Below, piece by piece: positions 18,178 to 26,170 of a stretch of DNA of 64,000 nt. A program made the translations under genes and the position numbers. The DNA comes from Teretinema sp942493045 (GTDB lineage: Bacteria; Spirochaetota; Spirochaetia; Treponematales; Treponemataceae). The notes beneath the pieces are model-generated. The model saw only the letters and a program-made list of their open reading frames with translations, had not been told where the DNA came from and searched no databases. The DNA is taken from positions 1,426,001-1,490,000 of the forward strand of contig OW818665.1 of NCBI GenBank assembly GCA_942493045.1, in the 5' to 3' direction. How positions within the stretch are numbered: the first letter of the stretch is position 1; the number at the start of each line of letters is the position of its first letter.

Positions 18178-20065
18178 TTTTTTTTCAGACAACTGCGCCC
18201 TGTTCTGCGCCCGTTTTCCCGAACTTTCGGCCCTGTTGGGCTTTGACTCTCAATTTCGGCCGCCGCTGGATATTCTGAGCCGCATACCGGCGGACTACCG
18301 GCTGGAAGACAGCGCTTCCGGACACAAGACCCTGATTGCCGGTTCGCAGGCTCTGCATTCCCGCTATGATCCGTTAAAAGAAGCCTCCCGTTCAGTGACT
18401 GAAATAGACGCGCTCAGCGGAGGCGGCGCGGTTGTTTTTTGCGGATTGGGATTGGGTTACAGCGCGGAACTGTATGCCGCATCTCATCCAGAGGCCGATC
18501 TGATCATCATCGAACCGGATATTTTTCTGTTCATGCTTTTTCTGCAAGCCCGCGATGTCCGACCGCTGCTCTCCCATAAATCACTGATGCTGCTGGTCGG
18601 GGTCAGTCCCCGGGAAGCCCGGGAATTTCTTTCGCGTACCGGCCATACCGAAACCGCGCAGCTCGCTCCGGCCAGCCTGACGCGGCCCTCACAGGCCTGG
18701 TTTGACGAATTCAGCGTTATCAGCGCGCGGCAGCGGGAAAAGGACGCCATCAATACCAACACCCTCGCCCGTTTTGGCGGTTTGTGGCTTTCAAACATGA
18801 GCCGCAATCTCGAAAAACTGGCCGACCTGCCGGGCGTTGAATCCTGCGCCGGCCTGTTTTCCGGAATACCGGCCCTGATTCTGGCCGCCGGACCGTCCCT
18901 GGACCGCATTCTTCCGCACCTCAGCGAATTGCGCCGTCATTGCCTGATTATCGCCGTGGATACGGCGCTGCGGGCGGCATTACGAGCCGGTGTTCAACCG
19001 GATTTTACGGTACTGGTCGACCCTCAATACTGGAACTTCCGGCATCTGGACGGACAGATAGCCCCGCAGACCATATTGGTCACCGAATCGGCCGCCTGGC
19101 CGGCCGTTTTCAGGTTTCACACCCGCTCCACCTTTTTGTGCTCTTCGCTTTTTCCGCTCGGGAAATTTCTGGAAAACTACACCGGAAAGCGCGGTGCGTT
19201 GGGCGCGGGAGGCTCGGTTTCCACCACTGCCTGGGATCTGGCCCGGTTATTGGGCTGCCGGACAATAATCATGGCCGGATTGGATCTCGGTTTTCCCGGA
19301 AAACGCACCCATGCCGCCGGCAGCGTTTTTGAGGAGCGCTCCCACATCACCGCCGACCGCCTTAAACCCGCCGAAACCGAAGGTTTTCTGGCCCTCTACA
19401 GCGCCGCTCCTTATCCGGTGCCCAGTACCGGCGGTGGAACCGTGCTGACCGACAAGCGGCTGATCCTCTATGCCTGGTGGTTTGAAAGCACTCTGGCCAA
19501 CCATCCGGAAATCCGCACCCAGACGCTCTGTCCTGAAGGCGTCCGCATACCGGGCATCGAGGCGGCCGATTTATCAGAAATACTGACCGGAAATCCGGTT
19601 CGGGAAAAAATTGACCTCATCCTGAATACACTTTTGGAGCCGGAGGCGCTCCCGCCGGAACAACGCGAAGCCTTGTCGAAAGAACGGCGGCAGCGCTTTG
19701 AGCGGGGCCTCGCGGATCTGAAAACTGAGCTGGAGCGCATACGCACAGTTGCCCAACGGGGCGCGCGGCTCTGTCAAAAGGCACTGCGCCAAAGTGTCAA
19801 AGGACAGACCGCCCTGTCCGCCGATATTTCCACGGAACTGAATAAGATTGACAGCTTAATCCTGGAAAGCAGCGCCAAGGAAGTAGCGGCAATGGTATTT
19901 TCGGCGGGAGTAAAGCCGGCGGGCGCCTCCGGCCTGAAGGACACCCGTCCCTCAGGGGCTATGGAAGCGTCGTTGGACCTCTATCAGCGTATAGTGCGGG
20001 CCGCCGATCAGAATCTGAGAGCGCTGTCCCGCTATCCGCGGAACCACGCTATAAAACAAAAATAA
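18158..20065 (+). CDS. DUF115 (Maf/MptE-like) family protein
   Basis: A 635-residue protein. Its central region matches the DUF115/MAF_flag10 family: LILAAGPSLDRILPHLSEL, VDTALRAALRAGVQPDF, TTAWDLARLLGCRTIIMAGLDLGFPG, then THAAGS. Family members include motility accessory factors implicated in flagellin glycosylation and archaeal 6-hydroxymethylpterin diphosphokinase. In spirochaetes a flagellar or glycan-transfer role is the usual guess. There is no signal peptide. The start is a TTG at 18158, chosen because AAGGA lies seven bases upstream and no ATG gives the conserved N-terminus; it overlaps the PBP by 20 bases. It is the last gene of the lepB operon. Neighbours give an envelope context but no flagellar gene is nearby. 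Confidence 0.8.
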   Translation: MNSGSNDFFSDNCALFCARFPELSALLGFDSQFRPPLDILSRIPADYRLEDSASGHKTLIAGSQALHSRYDPLKEASRSVTEIDALSGGGAVVFCGLGLGYSAELYAASHPEADLIIIEPDIFLFMLFLQARDVRPLLSHKSLMLLVGVSPREAREFLSRTGHTETAQLAPASLTRPSQAWFDEFSVISARQREKDAINTNTLARFGGLWLSNMSRNLEKLADLPGVESCAGLFSGIPALILAAGPSLDRILPHLSELRRHCLIIAVDTALRAALRAGVQPDFTVLVDPQYWNFRHLDGQIAPQTILVTESAAWPAVFRFHTRSTFLCSSLFPLGKFLENYTGKRGALGAGGSVSTTAWDLARLLGCRTIIMAGLDLGFPGKRTHAAGSVFEERSHITADRLKPAETEGFLALYSAAPYPVPSTGGGTVLTDKRLILYAWWFESTLANHPEIRTQTLCPEGVRIPGIEAADLSEILTGNPVREKIDLILNTLLEPEALPPEQREALSKERRQRFERGLADLKTELERIRTVAQRGARLCQKALRQSVKGQTALSADISTELNKIDSLILESSAKEVAAMVFSAGVKPAGASGLKDTRPSGAMEASLDLYQRIVRAADQNLRALSRYPRNHAIKQK

Positions 20066-20092
20066 TTCTAAAGAACGGCGCCAACAGGGCCG

Positions 20093-20153
20093 ATACTATG
20101 ATTGTGGGTTGATAGTATGTAACGGCGGATGCGATTGACGTCCAGACGCCGTT
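20093..20153 (+). other. Two stacked inverted repeats in a 3' region
   Basis: Between the DUF115 stop and the terminator lie two inverted repeats: ATACTAT (20093-20099) with ATAGTAT (20112-20118), and AACGGCG (20121-20127) with CGCCGTT (20147-20153). With the terminator hairpin just downstream this makes three consecutive stem-loops in about 110 bases. It may be a structured 3' UTR or a small RNA released from it. Confidence 0.4.
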
Positions 20154-20169
20154 TTCCAGCCAACAAACA

Positions 20170-20200
20170 GGCCGTATCGAAAGAGATACGGTCTTTTTTT
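20170..20200 (+). terminator. Rho-independent terminator of the lepB operon
   Basis: A nine-pair stem (20170-20178 with 20185-20193), loop GAAAGA, then seven T. It touches the stop codon of the convergent membrane-protein gene at 20199. Confidence 0.85.
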
Positions 20201-21014
20201 ATCCTTCCAGCCAGGCCGGCAGTTCATCAAGCAATTTGGCAAAAACAATCACCGCCGTGCTGGACCGGGCGTCTTCCAGGACACGCTGCCAGGAGCGTCC
20301 GTTGTACCGCTCGCGCACCCTGGTTCTGGCGGCTTCGGCAGCCGAACGCAATTCTTCCTTACGGCTGCCCAAATTTCGCGCCACGGCGGCGCCCAGCAGG
20401 TATCCGGACAGGGCGGTCACTACCGGCTCGCCGGCCTCCCGGGCCAACAGCAGATAGCTGTCCGCGGCCTTTTCCCATTTTTGTTCAAGCTGAGCGGTAA
20501 AGCCCGCGTAAAACTTCAACCAGTCCTTTTCCGCGCCCTTGAGCTCGGCGCTGGAAAGCGCGAATTCAGACAAACCGTCACGCTGCTTGGCGATCAGGCG
20601 GATGGCCGCGAAGCGCAGGGCGCTTTTGGCGAATAGAGCCGGTTTCCTGGCCAGCAGCACGGTCTCCAGCCGTTTGGCGGTATCGAAGTCGCCCAGAATT
20701 AACAGGGCGTCGCAGAGCAATCGCACATTCCGCGCCGAAAGCCGACCGGCCTCAAACACCCGTTTTTCCATCCAGGCGGCCAGCGCCGGCCAATCTTCCC
20801 GTTCTAGAAGAGTCAATGTTTTCCAGTTATACAGAAAAACAGCGTCCATGGAAAAAAGAACCAGCGCGAAGATCAGCGCGAAATACCAGTTACTGCTCCA
20901 GAAGCTGGCCATGAAGGCCGAATCCAGAATCAGGGCCGGCATGAAAAAAATGATAATGCATGATAGAATTAAGACGATATTAAAAGAGATGAAAAGGGTC
21001 TTGAATTTCATCAA
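20199..21014 (-). CDS. Membrane protein with helical-repeat cytoplasmic domain, unknown function
   Basis: A 271-residue protein with two N-terminal membrane segments (about residues 5-28 and 43-63) and a helical, Ala/Leu/Glu-rich remainder that looks like TPR-type repeats: helix pairs such as LLCDALLILGDFDTAKRLE and FYAGFTAQLEQKWEKAADSYLLLARE. I recognise no catalytic motif. TPR-like arrays usually hold protein complexes together. The gene stands alone, ending against the lepB-operon terminator and diverging from the HD-domain gene over 50 bases. Confidence 0.7.
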   Translation of the reverse strand: MMKFKTLFISFNIVLILSCIIIFFMPALILDSAFMASFWSSNWYFALIFALVLFSMDAVFLYNWKTLTLLEREDWPALAAWMEKRVFEAGRLSARNVRLLCDALLILGDFDTAKRLETVLLARKPALFAKSALRFAAIRLIAKQRDGLSEFALSSAELKGAEKDWLKFYAGFTAQLEQKWEKAADSYLLLAREAGEPVVTALSGYLLGAAVARNLGSRKEELRSAAEAARTRVRERYNGRSWQRVLEDARSSTAVIVFAKLLDELPAWLEG

Positions 21015-21064
21015 TCCGCTCCTGATACTTAAGTTATCGGAGTGTACTACAGGGGAAACGATAA

Positions 21065-22264
21065 GTGAATACCTTTACCGTAGGCGAACTGCAAGAAAAC
21101 AATTTTTTTACCAGTGACGCCTTTCTGGACAAAAAGTTCCTCCTGTTAACCCCCGGGGTACCGGTGTCGGCCAGTTTTAAAGACGCCCTGCTGGATTGGG
21201 AATTCCGGATGATCTATTCTGAAGGTGAACTAACCGAAGAATTTAATGTCGATGAAGCCAATACCGCAGCTGAGGAAGACAGCTCTTTTTCAGAAAAGGA
21301 CATGGCCGAGACCAATACTCCTGAAGCCGCCGCGATTGCCGGCGAGGCTACTGACGAGGACACGCTCAGCGCGGTGGAGAAAACGTATTACGATTTTCAG
21401 GCTTTTATCGAAGCAGTCTATACCCGCTACGCTACCAAAAAAGAGCTGAATCTGCAGATTGTATCCGACCGCGTCAAAGAACTATGCGACTTCATCAAGG
21501 AAAACAAGCGCTATGTGCTTCGTATTCAGCCTTCACCGGAAAACCGGGACAAAAACTATCTGGTAATCCATTCGATGCGCTCCACCATGTACGCCATCGT
21601 CATCGGTCTGCAGCTCAAGTTCCCGATCCATAAACTGATCGAACTGGGCGTCTCCTGCATCCTGCACGAGATCGGCATGATCCGGCTGCCGCCGCAATTA
21701 TATATGGGCAATAAAACCCTTACCCCGATTGAAAAAAACGCCATATTCACCCACCCGGTGCTCTCTTACAACATTCTCAGAGAGTTTTCCTTTCCGCTCA
21801 ATATCTGTCTGGGCGTACTGGAACACCATGAACGCGAAAACGGCGCGGGCTATCCGCGCAAACTTACCAAAGAGAAAATTTCAATTTATGCCAAGATTAT
21901 CGCGGTGGCCTGTTCCTATGAAGCCCTGACCGCGCCCCGCCCTTATAAGGAAGCGCGCGACGCCTACATGGGAATTGTGGACCTGATGCGCAATGAGGGT
22001 AAACAGTACGACGAGATAATCGTGCGGGCCCTGCTGTTTTCGCTGTCCTTGTATCCAATCGGCCTGTTTGTGTTGCTTTCCAATAACAAGGTCGGCCAGG
22101 TTATCGATGTCAATCCTGAAAATCCGAAGTATCCGGTAGTTCAGATCCATGGCGAAACGGCCCTGGATGGTAAACCGCGGGTAATCGAAACCGGTGAGTA
22201 TGCTATCCGAATCGTGCGGCCGCTTTCAAGAGAAGAGGGCGCCGCCCTGAGCACAGCCGGCTGA
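21065..22264 (+). CDS. Degenerate HD-GYP domain protein
   Basis: A 399-residue cytoplasmic protein. An N-terminal domain of about 60 residues, an acidic linker (Glu/Asp/Ala-rich, 60-105) and an HD-GYP-like domain at about 170-330 are visible. The HD-GYP landmarks HPVLSYNIL and HHERENGAGYP are kept, but HDIGK reads HEIGM and the VAD motif reads VAC. Metal-binding Asp residues are therefore changed at two sites, so c-di-GMP hydrolysis is doubtful and a sensing role is possible. The C-terminal 70 residues (NNKVGQVIDVNPENPKYPVV) are a beta-rich add-on common in spirochaete HD-GYP proteins. The start is GTG with AGGGGA nine bases upstream. Confidence 0.82.
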   Translation: MNTFTVGELQENNFFTSDAFLDKKFLLLTPGVPVSASFKDALLDWEFRMIYSEGELTEEFNVDEANTAAEEDSSFSEKDMAETNTPEAAAIAGEATDEDTLSAVEKTYYDFQAFIEAVYTRYATKKELNLQIVSDRVKELCDFIKENKRYVLRIQPSPENRDKNYLVIHSMRSTMYAIVIGLQLKFPIHKLIELGVSCILHEIGMIRLPPQLYMGNKTLTPIEKNAIFTHPVLSYNILREFSFPLNICLGVLEHHERENGAGYPRKLTKEKISIYAKIIAVACSYEALTAPRPYKEARDAYMGIVDLMRNEGKQYDEIIVRALLFSLSLYPIGLFVLLSNNKVGQVIDVNPENPKYPVVQIHGETALDGKPRVIETGEYAIRIVRPLSREEGAALSTAG

Positions 22265-22283
22265 ACGCCGCGCTTCGTATCCC

Positions 22284-24044
22284 TTAAAAAAACAGAGTAA
22301 CATCCCCGGACTCGATACTGGAGAGAGTGTCACCGCCGGTCGCGATACCGGCGCGGGCTCCGGCTTCCTGCTTGTGGGCGGTAATTGTAAAGCGCTGCAC
22401 CAACTCATTAAAGCGGTCGTTATGGATGCTCCAGCTGCTTAAGCCGGCTGCGCTCAACAACTGCGTCTTGCGTTCCGCCGCTTCCGCGGCCAAGTCTTCC
22501 AAACCGGCAACCAGCTGATCCAGTTGAGAACTCCGTTCAATGAGGCGGCCGATAAGTGAATCCACCCGGGAACACAGGCCGGTAAAGGCCGGCGGGTACA
22601 CCTGAACATTGGTCATCGCCGAGAGCAGTTCATCCTGATACCGACGCATCCGTGAAAAGAAGGCTGTTTTATCGTCCCGGATGCGCTCCATCAGCCGGTT
22701 ATCAATTTCAGTATCGGCTCCAAAAGTAGCGGTCAATGTTTCTATGGCCTTGATAAAGGCCACCAGCTCCTTGTGCGTCTGCTCGACCCGTTGCTCCGCG
22801 CCGACAATCAGATCATTCATATGCTCAACGGTGTCTTTTACCGCCGCGATCGCCGGATTTTTGGCGACCTCGATCTGCTGGGTAATGCGCACATGCTGCA
22901 GCCGGGCAATGATCGGGCGGATGGTCTCGAACAGTGAACGCAGCCGTTTTACTTCTGTCACGATAGCCAGACTGTCCCGCACCATATTCTTCTGGCCGCG
23001 CTGATAGGCGCCCAGATGGGTGATATAGGTATGGAAAGAATCCGTTATCGAGGTAAGCAGCAGCGGAATGGAACCGACGGACACAGCGGCCCGGGAGGCA
23101 TCCAGATAAGAAGCGATAAAATACTTACGCCGGCTTTCAACGGTTTCCAGGATATGGTCTACGGCATCCCAGTTTTTCCTAAATACCTGAATTGATTCTT
23201 TCAGATTAGAGGAAACGTCTTTGGTGATACTGGCGCACAGGCCGTAAATTTCACAGTTAAAAGCCACCCGATCCAGTTCAGCCTCCGCTCCGGAAGCAGT
23301 TCCGGAACCATCATCGCGGGTATTGATATCCGAAAGCGCCAGCAGCACCTGATCGATGGATTGCCGGATAATGTCCTGCAGCTGTATGCCGGCCATGGCG
23401 CTGCGGATAGGCTGAAGCACTTGAGCGGATGTAGCGGAAAGATCCTGCAGCTCACCTGAGGCGGCGGCCAGCCGTTCCACCAGGGTTTCCTGGGTTCCCG
23501 ACGCCGATATCGTCACCAGGGCGCCGCGTTCCTGCTGCACCGTCTCAAAAGAGACGGCCAGTTCGGCATTCCTTTCCAAGAGAGACTTTTCGTCAAACAT
23601 CAGTTCATTGGACAAGGCGATCATCCTGGCCGACAATTTTTTTAAATTCTCGGTTATACAGGAAAAAGCCCGACCCTTTTCACCGGATTTGATTGAGATG
23701 ACCATGGCATTCAATGAGATAATTTCCAGTTCTTCGGAGTCGGTACGGATATCGGAAACGCTACGGTTAATCTGGTCCAGAGAAGCCATCTGAGCATTCA
23801 GTTGATCGAATAGCAGTTGGTTTTTTTTATTAATGCCCTCAAAAAAACCGCGCTCATCTTCCTGATAAGCCGAACAGCCGTTGAGCAGTCCGTTTAAGAT
23901 GTCGTTGAGCGAACCAAGGGTATTGCCGCCTGCGGTAGCGTTGGCGGACAATAATTCCGGGAAAATGCGGGAGAGGTCGAGGTAGATTTCCTCGGTATCG
24001 GAGCTGCACCGGGAAATGGTGTCCTGTATCTGTTTAATGGTCAT
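22284..24044 (-). CDS. Cytoplasmic MCP-like coiled-coil protein
   Basis: A 586-residue soluble, mostly helical protein. Around residues 103-146 it has SEELEIISLNAMVISIKSG followed by EKGRAFSCITENLKKLSARM. This is a divergent copy of the hairpin tip of methyl-accepting chemotaxis proteins, where the consensus is TNLLALNAAIEAARAGE then GRGFAVVA and EVRKLAERS. No membrane segment, PAS or ligand domain is visible, and the rest is long helical coiled coil. It could be a soluble chemoreceptor or a scaffold that borrowed this fold; CheA/CheW binding is not assured, since key tip residues differ. I prefer the ATG at 24044 over an in-frame TTG at 24071, because TAGG sits seven bases before the ATG. 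No chemotaxis gene is adjacent. Confidence 0.65.
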   Translation of the reverse strand: MTIKQIQDTISRCSSDTEEIYLDLSRIFPELLSANATAGGNTLGSLNDILNGLLNGCSAYQEDERGFFEGINKKNQLLFDQLNAQMASLDQINRSVSDIRTDSEELEIISLNAMVISIKSGEKGRAFSCITENLKKLSARMIALSNELMFDEKSLLERNAELAVSFETVQQERGALVTISASGTQETLVERLAAASGELQDLSATSAQVLQPIRSAMAGIQLQDIIRQSIDQVLLALSDINTRDDGSGTASGAEAELDRVAFNCEIYGLCASITKDVSSNLKESIQVFRKNWDAVDHILETVESRRKYFIASYLDASRAAVSVGSIPLLLTSITDSFHTYITHLGAYQRGQKNMVRDSLAIVTEVKRLRSLFETIRPIIARLQHVRITQQIEVAKNPAIAAVKDTVEHMNDLIVGAEQRVEQTHKELVAFIKAIETLTATFGADTEIDNRLMERIRDDKTAFFSRMRRYQDELLSAMTNVQVYPPAFTGLCSRVDSLIGRLIERSSQLDQLVAGLEDLAAEAAERKTQLLSAAGLSSWSIHNDRFNELVQRFTITAHKQEAGARAGIATGGDTLSSIESGDVTLFF

Positions 24045-24114
24045 AGTTTTGCCTAAACTATAAACGCTCAAACACCTAATGTAAAGACAAACCGTAAAAT
24101 CTCAAATGTTTCTA

Positions 24115-24143
24115 TTGACAGAAACAAAAACCGGCCATATGAT
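24115..24143 (+). promoter_or_regulatory. Strong sigma70-type promoter of trpB
   Basis: Perfect -35 TTGACA (24115-24120), 17-base spacer, -10 TATGAT (24138-24143, five of six). Transcription would start near 24150, just before the AAGAGGAGAG ribosome-binding site (24151-24160). Confidence 0.8.
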
Positions 24144-24165
24144 AATTCTCAAGAGGAGAGCACAG

Positions 24166-25362
24166 ATGAATAATTATATGAAAACACATCCGGACGCCAA
24201 GGGATTCTTCGGTGAATACGGCGGATCTTTTATACCCCCGGATCTGCAGAAAGAAATGGATAACATTACCAACGCCTATTACACTATCAGCAAGTCCCAC
24301 GATTTTATTACGGAACTGCGCAGTATCCGCAAGCATTTTCAGGGCCGGCCCACACCAACCTACTTTTGCCGGAACCTGTCCAACCGTCTCGGCGGCCGGA
24401 TCTACCTGAAGCGCGAAGATCTAAATCATACCGGCGCGCACAAGCTCAATCACTGCATGGGCGAAGCCCTGCTGGCCAAATATATGGGCAAAAAGAAAGT
24501 GATCGCCGAAACCGGCGCCGGACAGCACGGCGTGGCCCTGGCCACCGCCGCCGCCTATTTCGGCCTGGAATGTGAAATCCATATGGGTGAAGTCGATATT
24601 GCCAAAGAACACCCTAACGTCGTGCGCATGAAGCTGCTCGGCGCCAAGCTCGTCCCCGTTACCCATGGGCTGAAGACCCTTAAGGAAGCGGTAGACTCGG
24701 CCTTCCAGGAATACCTGAAAGATCCGGTTACCACCATGTATTGCATCGGCTCGGTAGTCGGTCCGCATCCCTTTCCGATGATGGTTCGCGATTTCCAGCA
24801 TGTCGTGGGCGTAGAAGCCCGGGAGCAGTTTATCGAGATGACCGGGGAACTTCCGGATACTATCACCGCCTGCGTCGGCGGCGGTTCCAACGCCATGGGA
24901 CTGTTTTCGGCCTTCATTGAAGACCCCTCCGTACGCATTATCGGCGTTGAGCCGTCCGGTCGTTCACTGAAAATCGGCGATCACGCCGCCAGTATGAGTT
25001 ACGGCAAACCGGGTGTTCTGCACGGTTTCCGCAGCTACCTGCTGCAGGATGCCAACGGCGAGCCCGAGAAGGTGTATTCCATCGCCAGCGGCCTGGATTA
25101 TCCGGGTTCAGGACCGGAACACTGTCAGCTGAAGGACGAAAAACGCGTTGAATACACCGTCGCCAACGACGAGGAATGTCTGGACGCTTTTTATACACTC
25201 TCCAAGGTGGAAGGTATCATTCCGGCCCTGGAAAGCGCCCACGCGGTGGCCTATGCCATGAAGCACGCCAAAGAGAACCCGCGCGGATCCATTCTAGTAA
25301 ACCTCTCCGGCCGCGGGGACAAAGATATCGACTTTGTTGTCGACAACTACGGTTTCCGGTAA
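24166..25362 (+). CDS. trpB: Tryptophan synthase beta chain
   Basis: A 398-residue PLP enzyme that condenses indole with serine to tryptophan. The PLP lysine is Lys93 in HTGAHKLNH, the catalytic Glu is Glu115 in AETGAGQHG, the phosphate loop is GGGSNAMG, and the C-terminal SGRGDKD is present. Length and motifs match TrpB1 (the partner type of TrpA) rather than TrpB2. The ATG at 24166 is chosen over an upstream in-frame codon because a consensus promoter occupies that stretch and AAGAGGAGAG precedes this ATG. No trpA or other trp gene is adjacent, so it may salvage indole. Two GNRA hairpins and a terminator follow. Confidence 0.93.
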   Translation: MNNYMKTHPDAKGFFGEYGGSFIPPDLQKEMDNITNAYYTISKSHDFITELRSIRKHFQGRPTPTYFCRNLSNRLGGRIYLKREDLNHTGAHKLNHCMGEALLAKYMGKKKVIAETGAGQHGVALATAAAYFGLECEIHMGEVDIAKEHPNVVRMKLLGAKLVPVTHGLKTLKEAVDSAFQEYLKDPVTTMYCIGSVVGPHPFPMMVRDFQHVVGVEAREQFIEMTGELPDTITACVGGGSNAMGLFSAFIEDPSVRIIGVEPSGRSLKIGDHAASMSYGKPGVLHGFRSYLLQDANGEPEKVYSIASGLDYPGSGPEHCQLKDEKRVEYTVANDEECLDAFYTLSKVEGIIPALESAHAVAYAMKHAKENPRGSILVNLSGRGDKDIDFVVDNYGFR

Positions 25363-25375
25363 GGGATTCCGGCCA

Positions 25376-25409
25376 GCCGGAGCGATCCGGCCTGCCGGAG
25401 CGATCCGGC
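25376..25409 (+). repeat. Two tandem GNRA-loop palindromes after trpB
   Basis: GCCGGA-GCGA-TCCGGC occurs at 25376-25391 and again at 25394-25409 (18-base period). Each unit is a perfect six-pair stem with a GCGA tetraloop on the transcribed strand, starting 14 bases after the trpB stop. The unit at 4474-4489 is the same hairpin with a T-A instead of a G-C outer pair. Confidence 0.75.
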
Positions 25410-25412
25410 GCC

Positions 25413-25448
25413 CTGTCCGCTTTCCCGAGGGGGAGCGGACAGCTTTTT
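25413..25448 (+). terminator. Rho-independent terminator of trpB
   Basis: Stem CTGTCCGCT (25413-25421) with AGCGGACAG (25434-25442), extended inward by further pairs, then CTTTTT. It lies directly after the two GNRA hairpins. Confidence 0.8.
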
Positions 25449-25503
25449 CAGTCTGCTCTGAAACAAATCCCACAAAGAGGCGGAAAGAAGGTATAATAGT
25501 ATT

Positions 25504-26157
25504 ATGAACTATTTTCATTCCGCCGGACCCGATGCCGTCCGTGATTATCTGGTAACTGCCATTCAGACCAAGCTTCAGTCTGGCAGAAGGGTGCTTTTCC
25601 TGGTTTCAGGGGGCTCGACCATCGATATTGCCGTACAAACCATCCGGTTTTTACCGGGCCGAGGCCTGACCGGTACCTTAGCCATCGCCCAGGTTGATGA
25701 ACGCTTCGGCGAGGTAGGCCATTCCGATTCAAACTGGAAACAGATGCTGGACCGCGGCCTGGATGTCCAGAAGTTTCCGGTGCATCCGATCCTCTTCGGC
25801 GCGAACCTTGATCAGACCACCGACTCTTATCATGCCTATCTGACCCGTGAAATCACCCGATCCAACTTCATCGTAGCTCTTTTCGGCATCGGTGTGGACG
25901 GACACACCGCCGGCATTCTGCCGGACAGCCCGGCCCTGGATGAAACGGAAAAATTTGTCAGCGGCTACATATCATCGCCCTTTTCGCGCGTCACCATCAC
26001 ACCGCCCTTTTTCCCCTATATCAATCTGGCGGTAGCGTACGCCGGGGGCTCAGCTAAAGAGGGCCAGCTGGAACGGCTGAAGGGCCAGTACGACAGCGCC
26101 GCACAGCCGGCTCAATTACTCAAGCAGGCCAAAGAAACCTGCGTGTTTATCAACTGA
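25504..26157 (+). CDS. pgl: 6-phosphogluconolactonase
   Basis: A 217-residue SugarP isomerase-fold protein that hydrolyses 6-phosphogluconolactone, the product of the next gene. Family motifs: VSGGSTI (phosphate binding), QVDERFG and GIGVDGHTAGI with the catalytic His. The length is somewhat short against the usual 230-250 residues. A TATAAT at 25492-25497 lies six bases before the ATG, with an AGAAGG further upstream, so its start signal is ambiguous. zwf begins 13 bases after its stop, so the pair forms the oxidative pentose phosphate entry. No gnd is adjacent. Confidence 0.92.
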   Translation: MNYFHSAGPDAVRDYLVTAIQTKLQSGRRVLFLVSGGSTIDIAVQTIRFLPGRGLTGTLAIAQVDERFGEVGHSDSNWKQMLDRGLDVQKFPVHPILFGANLDQTTDSYHAYLTREITRSNFIVALFGIGVDGHTAGILPDSPALDETEKFVSGYISSPFSRVTITPPFFPYINLAVAYAGGSAKEGQLERLKGQYDSAAQPAQLLKQAKETCVFIN

Positions 26158-26170
26158 AAAAGGGAACGGA

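Noticed and set aside
25492..25497. TATAAT six bases before the pgl ATG
   Set aside because: No acceptable -35 at 16-18 bases, and an AGAAGG nearby; not listed as a promoter though leaderless expression is possible.
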